DNA from: Oscillospiraceae bacterium
Lineage (GTDB): Bacteria; Bacillota; Clostridia; Oscillospirales; Oscillospiraceae
Reading direction: 5' to 3'
Assembly: GCA_910575265.1 (NCBI GenBank)
Contig: CAJTEA010000028.1
Span: 1-32,629, forward strand
Length of the DNA: 32,629 nucleotides
The notes beneath the pieces were generated by a model. It was not told the DNA's origin, searched no databases, and worked only from the letters and a program-made list of their open reading frames with translations. Made by a program: the position numbers and the translations under genes. Every line of letters begins with the position of its first letter. The first letter of the stretch is position 1. Shown here one piece after another: positions 8,673 to 16,695 of this stretch.

Positions 8673-9108
8673 AATTGATAGACTTTTGGATCTGCAAATT
8701 GAGGCCACTCAGATAAGTATATATTGTGATATAATAAAAAATCTTCTGTTAAAATCACGCAGTATGAGTATCATTAAAGTGCTTTCAATTAGCTTCATTA
8801 TAAAAAAACGACAGTATTTAAAGGGAAGTATTTATAGAGGAAATAACAGGACAGATTTAGTTTTAAAGTTATTATCTCAGGCCATCGGGTTATTTGATGA
8901 CATGTGCGAACAAATGCCATATATTTTTCAAGCAGTCGATTTGCTTGTCAAGAACGGTATCTGTGAAGTACATGAAGGTGAGATAATTTACATCGCTACT
9001 AGCCACCAAAAAGCTGTGGACTATGATATGTTTACTGAAGCTGCGATTCAGGAGAGCAAGTCATATACTGATAGACAATTTCTGAGGGAGGTGATCAGTA
9101 TTGTTTAA
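8662..9108 (+). CDS. ABC-3C middle component-like protein
   Basis: This 148-residue, mostly helical protein lies between the nuclease-like gene and the SMC-like ATPase gene. Its position, length and winged-helix-like end (VDLLVKNGICEVHEGEIIYIA) match the small 'middle component' of ABC-three-component systems. I prefer ATG 8662 (MNNEIDRLLDLQ) to ATG 8644, because it overlaps the restored stop of the upstream gene, as expected for translational coupling. The stop codon overlaps the TTG start of the ATPase gene by 8 nt. It is assumed to bridge sensor and effector. It is intact, unlike its two neighbours. Confidence 0.7.
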   Translation: MNNEIDRLLDLQIEATQISIYCDIIKNLLLKSRSMSIIKVLSISFIIKKRQYLKGSIYRGNNRTDLVLKLLSQAIGLFDDMCEQMPYIFQAVDLLVKNGICEVHEGEIIYIATSHQKAVDYDMFTEAAIQESKSYTDRQFLREVISIV

Positions 9109-10882
9109 TTTAATAGAATTGACCCTATATGGAGAAGTGGAAGGGCAGATTTTCACATATCACTTTGTAGAAGGGATTAATTATTTTAAAGGAAAGAATG
9201 ATTCTGGGAAAACATAATTTTATACGTTTCTTGATTATATGTTTGGAGCCAATGTTAATTTGTCGGATAAAGAGTGGTTCAGAGGAACGTTAAGTTCTGC
9301 CCAATTAGTGTTCTCATATAATGACCGGAAATTTGTCGTTGCCCGGTCTATATCAAATCCTGACAAGAATTATTTTAGATATTTTGATGAAGAAGGCTTT
9401 GAAGAGGTTAGGCTAAACGAATATCGAGCAAGGCTAAATATAGTTTTTTCTGAAGATCAAAAAACTCTGAAAGAGCTTCGTGCTTTTGTTGAAGAAGATA
9501 TTGGATTTAGGACATTTACTGTTTTCAATTTTCTGGGAGAAAATCGCCAAGGCGTCCTAAGCGACTTTTTTGACAAATGTAGCCGTCTGGAATATTCAAT
9601 AAAATTACCTTCTCTATTAAATTATATTTTTAATCCTAATATTGCTAGGATAAGCGAACTTAAAAAGCGTGAGGAAAATTTAAAAACCAAACTTGAAACA
9701 CTTGAAAATCAGGCAAGGCAGAATGATGATATTCTTGGGAGAGTAAATCATCAACTTAAAATTCTTGGAATAAATAGGGCATTTAATGGAAAAAATGCTA
9801 TGACCATTTTACATGAGATAGATTCCTTGCAAAATGCTTTGGAAAAAGGAGAGTCCGCAACAAAATCTCTGGCGATTACAGAACTGGAAGCCATATATAC
9901 AAGCCTTGATGAACAAATCAAACGTCAAAAGAATGCAGAATATGATCATAAACGATTTGTAGATGCTAGTGTTAAGCAGAAGGTTTTGCTTGACAGATTG
10001 CGTGAAATGGTTGAGCAAAAACCGATGTACGCATATCTAATAGAACCGATCATTAGTCTCACCGCAGATCTGGATAAGAGTATTTCATTCAATAAATATT
10101 TAATTCAAGAAACCACGACAAGAGAGTTACAAAAGCAACGTGATGAAATCAGGCAACAAATATTGGCAAATAAATCAAGGTTTGCAATTTATTCTGTATC
10201 AGAGAAATCGCAAGCCGCCACTTTGATCAAAGAATATTTGAGTTACTATGATTGCGATTTTGATAGTGACAAATTGGCAGAAATCCGAAGTGAACTGAAG
10301 AAGATTCGAGAAGAAATCAGGATGCTTCAGAACGCGAATGACACAGAAAAGATTTCTAATCTATCTGCGGATATAACACATCTATATAAAACCTCAAGCG
10401 GAGTCTCGGAGCTGGCGGGTTATGATTTTAGAAAGACTGGTTTTCACATTTCCTATTTAAAAAACGGGAATATTATTCAGCCACAGATTTCGGATGAAGA
10501 GGATGACGATATAAGCCAAAATAAAAATTATTACACTGGCAGTATGGCAAGGCATACATTGATGCAGTTGTGTGGATACTTGGGTTTTCTCCGGATGCTG
10601 ATTAAGGAACATAAATATCCTCTAGTTCCATTTTTAGTTGTTGATCATATTTCCAAACCTTTCGATAGTAAGAACCGGAAAGCATTAGGTGCCGTTTTGC
10701 ATGAGGTTTATAAAGATATTCGAAAATCTGAGTTACAGATTATTTTGTTTGACGATGAAGATGCTTCAGATTTAGGTATCACACCTGATTACAGCACTGA
10801 TCTTTTAGGCAAAGGAAAGAGTGGATTCAATCCGTTTTATACGCCACCTAAAGAACAATCAAATAGTACATCAAATAGATAG
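9101..10882 (+). pseudogene. SMC-like ABC-3C ATPase with stop after Walker A
   Basis: GGAGGTGATC lies just before TTG 9101, an ideal start. The first 38 codons encode an ABC/SMC head ending in Walker A GKNDSGKT, and codon 39 at 9215-9217 is TAA. The same frame resumes with FYTFLDYMFG and continues to 10882: a long coiled coil (about codons 175-400), a signature-like SMARHTLMQLCGYLGF region and Walker B-like FLVVDHISKPFD. Relatives have Glu or a similar residue at the stop position, so one base change (for example GAA to TAA) explains it. Restart at ATG 9239 would yield a 547-residue protein without Walker A, so ATPase activity should be lost. Otherwise the reading frame is clean, so the lesion is recent or a sequencing error. 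Confidence 0.8.
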
Positions 10883-10986
10883 CAGCCCATACTGAGATTT
10901 TCTGAGTACTATAGAATAATGTTAAAAATATCCTGACCAGCATAAGCAGATTCAAGCTCATATTCCTAAACAAAAAATAGAGTGTA

Positions 10987-11033
10987 GAGCCGAAAGCATT
11001 GCATTTCAATGCTTTCGGCTCTGCATCTTTTTT
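10987..11033 (+). terminator. Rho-independent terminator of ABC-3C operon
   Basis: A perfect 15-bp stem (10987-11001 with 11007-11021) with a 5-nt loop is followed by TGCATC and six T. It lies about 105 nt past the ATPase stop codon. Its T-tail overlaps the first copy of the 17-bp repeat. Confidence 0.85.
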
Positions 11034-11040
11034 ATCTACA
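11024..11040 (+). repeat. 17-bp direct repeat, left copy
   Basis: CATCTTTTTTATCTACA occurs here and again, identical and in the same orientation, at 15299-15315; a variant lies inverted at 15784-15801. The two direct copies bracket the KilA-N/SIR2-STAND module. The T-run is shared with the terminator, but the following ATCTACA is not explained by it. Confidence 0.65.
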
Positions 11041-11059
11041 GACGGAACGGTAGACAATG

Positions 11060-11087
11060 CCTGCGTATAACGCCACTTATACGCAGG
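11060..11087. other. Perfect hairpin downstream of repeat
   Basis: Eleven-bp arms CCTGCGTATAA and TTATACGCAGG flank a 6-nt loop. Only TTTAATC follows, so termination is possible but weak. The 280-nt stretch 10883-11163 otherwise holds the terminator, the repeat and an unpaired TATAAT at 11137-11142 that could be the -10 of the next gene. Confidence 0.5.
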
Positions 11088-11229
11088 TTTAATCGATATT
11101 TGGCTAATATGCTGTAAATCTACGCCACAAATTAGATATAATTACATATTACGAGATGTTGCGATGCAGGTTTGGGTGAGACCCTTACTTAAACCTGCTT
11201 TTATTCATGTTAAAGAAAGTGAGGCCATC

Positions 11230-11580
11230 ATGAAACTTCCATATGGGTATGTTCAAATTAACGAGGAAATCGTTGTTCATGAAGAAAAGGCGGATGCTGT
11301 CCGCAGTATATTTGGATACTATCTTGCTGGAGCCAGTCTGGGGAAAATTGTGGATATGCTTTATGCAAAAGGTATCCCTTCCCCATCTGGTAATCCGAAA
11401 TGGGGCAGAGCAGCAGTAGACAAACTCCTGTCTAATGCAAAATATATCCCTATTGTTGGTGTGGAGACATATATGGATACTCAGTTCGAGCGAGAGCGCC
11501 GGTGTAATGTGGACTACGACAAAGCTGAACATCCTAGAAAAGCGTCCAGATATCAATCTCCATCCCTTCAAATAAATTGA
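11230..11580 (+). CDS. Recombinase-domain-only small protein
   Basis: The 116-residue product starts MKLPYGYVQIN at ATG 11230 with AAGTGAGG just upstream. It has the core of the serine-recombinase 'recombinase' domain: YGY, VVHEEKADAVRSIFGYYLAGASLGKIVDMLYAKGIPSP, and WGRAAVDKLLSNAKYIPIVG. There is no catalytic domain and no zinc ribbon, and the C-terminus (RRCNVDYDKAEHPRKASRYQSP) is basic. It resembles the product at 6105 in design but not closely in sequence, and both stand directly upstream of a defence-like module. It could bind DNA as an accessory protein or be a fixed remnant. A separate promoter may precede the KilA-N gene. Confidence 0.7.
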   Translation: MKLPYGYVQINEEIVVHEEKADAVRSIFGYYLAGASLGKIVDMLYAKGIPSPSGNPKWGRAAVDKLLSNAKYIPIVGVETYMDTQFERERRCNVDYDKAEHPRKASRYQSPSLQIN

Positions 11581-11606
11581 GACTATTCAAATCCCGCTTT
11601 TTCTGT

Positions 11607-11612
11607 TATACT
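11607..11612 (+). promoter_or_regulatory. Possible -10 box before KilA-N gene
   Basis: TATACT lies 25 nt before ATG 11638 in an AT-rich stretch. The matching -35 is poor (TTCAAA at 11586-11591 with 15-bp spacing), so this is a weak call. Confidence 0.3.
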
Positions 11613-11637
11613 GGAAGAAAAAGGGGAGAACTGGGCT

Positions 11638-12225
11638 ATGACATCGGAAGAAATAAGCAACCTATACATACGCATTGCGTTCCAGTATGAGTCTGCACTT
11701 AATCAGCTTATCGATAAGGGGTTGGTAGACAAGGATTTGGCAGACAAGTCCAGAAATGCCTTTTACGAGTCATTGGATGAAGAAAAGCTGCGGACATCTC
11801 AAAAGATTAGAAGTCATACTGAAATCATACGCCACTATATGAGGGGCATGATTTGTAGGGATATGGTGTCGTTGACAGAACTGGCAAGGCAATACTCAAA
11901 TGATTCCCCTGGATATGTCATTCAAAGCTGGATGCGAAGCTGTAATACTTTAGAGTTCCTACGTAAATGGGAAAATGATATGAATGAGGGGTTTGATGGT
12001 AGGGCCTGTGAGGAACTGATTCATCAAGCGCATACCACATCACTAACGGTTACACCGTCTTTGTGGATTCGGAGGACACACGCTATTGGGATACGTGTGA
12101 AACAAGGCAAAGGCGGGGGCGTGAGCGCTTACCCCGAGATTGCAGCGGACTTTCACTTATGGCTTGATCCGGCAGAGAGATTGGAATTAATCAGATTGGC
12201 ACAAAAAGGGAGGAAAAATGAATGA
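11638..12225 (+). CDS. KilA-N domain protein paired with SIR2-STAND
   Basis: The 195-residue product has a helical N-terminus (1-75) and a KilA-N-type DNA-binding domain (about 80-185): SLTELARQYS, VIQSWMRSCNTLEFLRKWE, LTVTPSLWIRRTHAIGIRVKQGKGGGVSAYPEIAADFHLWL. KilA-N domains occur in phage antirepressors and large DNA viruses and bind nucleic acid. GGGGAG lies about 9 nt before the ATG. The stop overlaps the start of the 1010-codon SIR2-STAND gene by 4 nt (ATGA), so the two are translationally coupled. No capsid, repressor or lysis gene is near, so it is not obviously prophage. I infer a regulatory or sensing role for its partner; other explanations remain open. Confidence 0.8.
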   Translation: MTSEEISNLYIRIAFQYESALNQLIDKGLVDKDLADKSRNAFYESLDEEKLRTSQKIRSHTEIIRHYMRGMICRDMVSLTELARQYSNDSPGYVIQSWMRSCNTLEFLRKWENDMNEGFDGRACEELIHQAHTTSLTVTPSLWIRRTHAIGIRVKQGKGGGVSAYPEIAADFHLWLDPAERLELIRLAQKGRKNE

Positions 12226-15200
12226 ACTTTCAGGATCTGATGGATTGCTATAACATAAGCAATGGCGAAAATAACCAAATAGTATACAATAATCTATTGA
12301 ATTCATTTAAAAAACAGAATATTACTCCAGTTATAGGCGCTGGTCTTTCTTCCTGGGCATATCCCCTCTGGAGTAAAATGTTGGAAGAGCAGGGTGCAAA
12401 CTATGGCATAGGTAAAAGCATTCAGTGTTTGGTTGACGCTGGAGAATATGAACTTGCGGCCTCTGCTTTGGAAGAAGAAGTTACCCCAAATGGTTTGAAA
12501 TATTTACTTCAGCAACTCTTTTGTATCTCTTTAATGAATGAATGCTCAACTCAATGCCCTTCATATTTAAAGAGATTACCTCACCTATTTAATGGACCTA
12601 TCCTCACCACCAATTTTGACCGGGTAATTGAATATCTTTTTAAAGAAGAAGGATTGCCTTGCCCAGATATGGTTATCCCTTCAGATAATTTCCAAAATGA
12701 TAAAATCAAGTCTGCTTTACATAGGAATTCATCGATTCTTATAAAAATGCATGGAGATATTGAAGATCCTCAGCATCTTATTTTAACCCAGACTTCATAC
12801 AATGAAGTTTATGGAGATAATCAAAAATATCCAGACCTTGGGAAACCCATGCCAGCTTTTCTCCAAAAAGTCCTTGAAAGAAATCCGCTCTTATTTCTCG
12901 GATGTAGTTTAAGCACGGATCGAACATGCTCTGTTATAAGAATGTGCGCACCTAGCAGCCAGCAGTTTGCTATTTTGAGCCTACCCAAAGAAACTGCGAA
13001 TTTAGACAATCCGCTCCAGCCACATTTGCGAGAGGAGAATAACCAATTTAAAGCAGCCTGGAAAGAACGGCGGAAATACATTCTCCAAGAATTAAACATA
13101 CAAGCGATTTGGTATCCACATGGTATGCACAAGGAAGCGCTTGAGGCATTTTTTACGAGGCTGTTTGAAGATTTAGGTATCAGTTCCAGTACAAATACCT
13201 CCTCAGGCACCTTCCGTCTAATAAGTAAACTACCACAGCCACGTCAATATTTTGCTGGACGAAACGATCAGATCGAAGAAATTCATAAGAATTTTTCCAA
13301 CGGAAATCATGTGGTGTTTCTTGAAGGAATTGGCGGAATAGGAAAGAGCGAACTAGCTAAACAGTACGCCGTAAAGTACAAACGTGAATACGAGAATATT
13401 CTGTTCGCAACCTATTCTACAAGTTTAAAAGATTTGATTTGTGACTCGTCAGCAATTCTAATTGAAAACCTAGTTCAAGCACCAGGAGAAAACAAAAATG
13501 CTTTTTACCAACGGAAACTGCAACAGTTACAGATATTAGCAAATAATAAAACGTTAGTTATTATTGATAATTTTGATGTTGACAGCGACCCAGAGATGAT
13601 AAAATTTCTGGAAGGCCCTTATGATGTAATTATTACAACAAGGAATGTCCATTCTGGATATCCATCGGTTGAGATAAGTGAAATTAAAGATTTTGACGTA
13701 ATGAAGGAGATATTCTCCAGTAATTATGGAGAATCCATAGGCAAAGACGATATCCCAAATTTGAAAGAAATATTTGAGCATGTTCAATACCATACGTATG
13801 CCGTAGAGTTGATTGCCAAACAGATGGCTGCGAGTTCTTTGACTGCCAAGGATATGCTAAGGTTACTGAAAGAGGGGACTCTTACAGACAGTGTTACAGA
13901 GACAGTTGCAGGACGAAATGATCAAAAGACAGCTTTTCAACACATTGCATCGCTCTTTGATATTGGGAGATTAAATGAGTTTGAACAAAAAATAATGATG
14001 TATTTGTCGCTGATGGGAACAGATGGAGTTCAGGCCGAACTGCTAAAAGAATGGGCCGAATTGCCATCGTACGAGACAGTTAATCAACTGGCTAAAAGAA
14101 GCTGGGTGCGCAAGGGAGCTGGAGGAAAGTACTCTCTCCATCCACTGGTATGCGAAGTAGTGTGGAGTAGGCTGACACCGTGTGTTGAGAATTGTCGGAG
14201 TTTTTTGACTCAAATAGCTAAGTTCTGTTATGAAGCCTGGTGTAGAGAGTATCAGAAAAATCTAACAGCATCAAACAACGTTTTAGCGGTTTTAGAATAC
14301 TTTAAAATATTGGATGGTCGTGAAATCAGAATATTTAGTCCCTGTTCTTACTTCCTGTGGGAGGTTGGTAGATTTGATGATGCAATTCGTTACTGTACAA
14401 AGCTATATGATTCTTGTTTAAAACAGTTCGGAGAAGCTAGCATAGAGACTGGTTATGCAGCAAGGTGCGTAGGAGGATGCTATTTTAATAGTGGCGACCT
14501 AGAAAAATCTATTCCATGGTATGAACTCGGTCTTCATTGCATGAAACTTGCAACTAGTGAGGATTGTGAAGAGCTGGCAATATCCTACGAAAAAGTTGGG
14601 CGTTGCTATACATGGAAAGAAAATCGTGAGCAGAATTTTGATAAAGCAAAGCAGAATTTTCAGATAGCACTGGACATGAATCTACGACTAAGGAATGCTA
14701 TAAGAGATGGCAAAAAATTATCCAGACTAATTGATTCAGAGAATTACGATTTGAATGCAGCCGAGGGGCATATTGCGGGAACATATATGGAATTGGGACG
14801 TATGTATCAAGAAATGAAAGATTACGAGCAAGCGCTAGAGTGCATAGTCAAACACGAAGAAATTACAGCAGTTTATCAACCAGAAAATTTATCAGGTCTG
14901 GCATATTCTTATTATGATCAAGGATTTTGCCATTACCATCTTGGCCTTCAGGCCAGAGCACACGGTGATATAGTGACAGCTATGGAAGAATTCCAGCAGG
15001 CTGCACAGAAACTTGAAGATGCACTATCGACTAATATGAAAATGCGAGGTCCTCTTGCTATTGATACAATCGTAAATCAAGAGCTTTTGGCGGATGTTTA
15101 TGTGGCTATGGCACAGGGGCTTTATGATAAGGCATCCTCAGGATATACTGTGGCAAGGAATATGGCAGAAAACTTACTCGGGAAAAATTGCAAGCAGGTG

Positions 15201-15254
15201 CAGAGAATTCAGGAGAAGCGGAAGAATACTATCGAACAACACTATCCGATTTGA
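12222..15254 (+). CDS. SIR2-STAND-TPR defence-like protein
   Basis: The 1010-residue product has three parts. Residues 1-320 are a SIR2-family domain with GAGLS (39-43), TTNFD (129-133), KMHGD (175-179) and GCSLS (227-231), so the NAD-binding and catalytic positions look intact. Residues 340-660 are a STAND/NB-ARC-type ATPase with Walker A GIGGIGKSE (369-377), Walker B TLVIIDNFD (444-452), ITTRN (471-475) and an LHPLV motif (639-643). Residues 690-990 are tetratricopeptide-like repeats. In known systems such as Avs5 and related SIR2-STAND proteins, a C-terminal sensor detects phage, the ATPase oligomerises and SIR2 depletes NAD, stopping growth. Start ATG 12222 overlaps the KilA-N stop. No terminator is clear downstream; the 17-bp repeat follows at 15299. 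Function is inferred by domain. Confidence 0.85.
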   Translation: MNFQDLMDCYNISNGENNQIVYNNLLNSFKKQNITPVIGAGLSSWAYPLWSKMLEEQGANYGIGKSIQCLVDAGEYELAASALEEEVTPNGLKYLLQQLFCISLMNECSTQCPSYLKRLPHLFNGPILTTNFDRVIEYLFKEEGLPCPDMVIPSDNFQNDKIKSALHRNSSILIKMHGDIEDPQHLILTQTSYNEVYGDNQKYPDLGKPMPAFLQKVLERNPLLFLGCSLSTDRTCSVIRMCAPSSQQFAILSLPKETANLDNPLQPHLREENNQFKAAWKERRKYILQELNIQAIWYPHGMHKEALEAFFTRLFEDLGISSSTNTSSGTFRLISKLPQPRQYFAGRNDQIEEIHKNFSNGNHVVFLEGIGGIGKSELAKQYAVKYKREYENILFATYSTSLKDLICDSSAILIENLVQAPGENKNAFYQRKLQQLQILANNKTLVIIDNFDVDSDPEMIKFLEGPYDVIITTRNVHSGYPSVEISEIKDFDVMKEIFSSNYGESIGKDDIPNLKEIFEHVQYHTYAVELIAKQMAASSLTAKDMLRLLKEGTLTDSVTETVAGRNDQKTAFQHIASLFDIGRLNEFEQKIMMYLSLMGTDGVQAELLKEWAELPSYETVNQLAKRSWVRKGAGGKYSLHPLVCEVVWSRLTPCVENCRSFLTQIAKFCYEAWCREYQKNLTASNNVLAVLEYFKILDGREIRIFSPCSYFLWEVGRFDDAIRYCTKLYDSCLKQFGEASIETGYAARCVGGCYFNSGDLEKSIPWYELGLHCMKLATSEDCEELAISYEKVGRCYTWKENREQNFDKAKQNFQIALDMNLRLRNAIRDGKKLSRLIDSENYDLNAAEGHIAGTYMELGRMYQEMKDYEQALECIVKHEEITAVYQPENLSGLAYSYYDQGFCHYHLGLQARAHGDIVTAMEEFQQAAQKLEDALSTNMKMRGPLAIDTIVNQELLADVYVAMAQGLYDKASSGYTVARNMAENLLGKNCKQVQRIQEKRKNTIEQHYPI

Positions 15255-15298
15255 ATTTGTGTGTTATGGTAAGAGTTCTTAAACCTCAAAATTAGACA

Positions 15299-15315
15299 CA
15301 TCTTTTTTATCTACA
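15299..15315 (+). repeat. 17-bp direct repeat, right copy
   Basis: Identical to 11024-11040 and in the same orientation. It starts 45 nt after the SIR2-STAND stop and ends exactly where recombinase-gene similarity begins. The continuation CAAGAAAG also partly matches that of the inverted copy at 15784. Confidence 0.65.
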
Positions 15316-15780
15316 CAAGAAAGAAATACCGCTTGTCCTCCGCATTTTTTCGCGTCTTTTTGGACTTATACGACACCTTGTAGGTTTTCGCCGTAATGGT
15401 ATGGCCCAAATATTCCTGCCGGGTGAGAATATCATACAGTGTTTTGTCCGGCCAGTTGTACCAGGCGTTTTGTTGAGGACGTGGATGCTGTGTTCTTCCT
15501 GTCCGGCGGTAGCGGAGTTCCCCAACGGTCAAAATCTCGTTTTCCCGAAGCCAGTTCTGGATGTCACACATACGGTCGCCCCGCACATACATGGCGAAAA
15601 TCTGCTTGACAACATGGGCCGTTTCAGGGTCAGGAATGAGATGATTGCGGTTGTTCGGGTCTGCGATATACCCATAGGGGACTTCTCCGTTGACACGTTC
15701 GCCCCGCTGGGCCTTGGCCTGCTTCACCGCCCGGATTTTCTTGGACGTATCGCGGGCGTAAAACTCATTAAACCAATTTC
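15316..15780 (-). pseudogene. Serine recombinase gene, internal fragment
   Basis: Minus-strand codons from RNWFNEFYARDTSKKIRAVKQ through PYGYIADPNNRNHLIPDPETAHVVKQIFA, NWPDKTLYDILTRQEYLGHTITA and KTRKNAEDKRYFF match the recombinase domain of large serine recombinases, similar in type to the enzyme at 4343. The catalytic domain before it and the zinc ribbon and coiled coil after it are missing. Both breaks coincide with copies of the CATCTTTTTT-TCTACA motif, one at each end in inverted orientation. GC content is high, unlike the adjacent defence module. It cannot be functional as a recombinase. Confidence 0.75.
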
Positions 15781-15783
15781 TTC

Positions 15784-15801
15784 TGTAGAGAAAAAAGATG
15801 C
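15784..15801 (-). repeat. Inverted third copy of the repeat
   Basis: On the minus strand this reads GCATCTTTTTTCTCTACA, differing by one base from the GCATCTTTTTTATCTACA at 11023-11040. With the copy at 15299 it forms inverted ends around the recombinase fragment; a few further bases (AGAA, AAT) also agree. Confidence 0.6.
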
Positions 15802-15874
15802 AGGCCCGTAACCGTTGCAGCGCAACGGGTTTGAAGATATACCGCCCTATCTGCGGGAATTGTGGCTACAACGG

Positions 15875-15923
15875 AAAAACGTCCGGCAAGGCAGGAACCG
15901 ATCTTGTTCCCGCCTTGCTGGAC
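15875..15923 (-). terminator. Rho-independent terminator of recombinase operon
   Basis: On the minus strand an 18-bp stem (15906-15923 with 15881-15898, two wobble-type mismatches) closes a 7-nt loop and is followed by GTTTTTCC. It starts 6 nt past the phosphoesterase stop and would end the long minus-strand operon. Confidence 0.8.
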
Positions 15924-15928
15924 GCTTT

Positions 15929-16684
15929 TCACAGTTTCAGTCGGATGATCTGCTCGTACAGCAGAACATATTTCTTTTGGATAATCCTGTCCATGTGGTA
16001 ATGCCCGAAGAAGTGGTATTTGAACTTGCACCGCTGGGTAACTTCCTCCAGGAAATCTGTCAGGGCGTCTGCCTGATAAAATCTGCCGCTCAATTCATCC
16101 TGCACCGAGGTGGAGCAGCAGTGGGTGATGATGCAGTCCACCTCCCAGCCTGCTCTGTCCAAGCTGGCCCTGGCGGTCTGGTACTCCTCCTCGCTGGGCA
16201 GCTCCTCTTTCCACCAGGACAGGTGGTTCACCCGGTACATCGCGCCCCTGGCATCCAACACTCTGCATTTCTTCTTGAGTAGAGGATCGTCCGGCTCCAG
16301 GATGCCGTCCTGGATGTCGTGGCTGCTGGCCCCGCCCATGGTGAAGAAGCGCTTTCCACCCAGGTTGAATATCTGCCCCCGTTCCAGCAGAATCACCGAG
16401 GGACGGATTCGCCGGATGCTCCCGCCCCGCCATTCCTCCTGCGGATATTTTTGCAGGGCGTCATAATTTTCATGGTTCCCTGTCACGAAGGCTGTGGTGA
16501 AGGACCGGCCCTCCAGCCAGTCCAGGCCCTCGTCATCCCGCCCATCGCCGTGCCACACACAACCGAAGTCTCCGCATACCAGGGCTATGTCCTCTTTTGT
16601 GAGGCCCTCCTGCTCGTAGAAGACTCCCGGCTGGAAGCGCCGGAGATCCCTGTGGAGGTCGCCCGTGATATAAATTTCCATCAT
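15929..16684 (-). CDS. Calcineurin-like metallophosphoesterase
   Basis: The 251-residue product carries the metallophosphoesterase motifs in order: GDLH (8-11), GDFG (38-41), GNHE (69-72), THCC (187-190) and GHYH (227-230). These ligate two metal ions and hydrolyse phosphoester bonds; the substrate cannot be told. No signal peptide is present, so it is cytoplasmic. GAGGAGG lies just before the tandem ATG at 16684/16681. It follows the last recombinase gene by 11 nt and precedes a strong terminator, so it is the final gene of the dinG-recombinase operon. Whether it serves the recombinases, for instance on nucleic acid ends, or is only a passenger is unknown. Confidence 0.85.
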   Translation of the reverse strand: MMEIYITGDLHRDLRRFQPGVFYEQEGLTKEDIALVCGDFGCVWHGDGRDDEGLDWLEGRSFTTAFVTGNHENYDALQKYPQEEWRGGSIRRIRPSVILLERGQIFNLGGKRFFTMGGASSHDIQDGILEPDDPLLKKKCRVLDARGAMYRVNHLSWWKEELPSEEEYQTARASLDRAGWEVDCIITHCCSTSVQDELSGRFYQADALTDFLEEVTQRCKFKYHFFGHYHMDRIIQKKYVLLYEQIIRLKL

Positions 16685-16695
16685 GATCCTCCTCG

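Noticed and set aside
9215..9217. TAA as a recoded sense codon
   Set aside because: Other genes in the window use TAA as a normal stop, and no recoding structure is evident; mutation or error is simpler.
11638..12225. KilA-N gene as evidence for a prophage
   Set aside because: No capsid, tail, terminase, lysis or phage repressor genes are near, and the gene is coupled to a defence-type gene.
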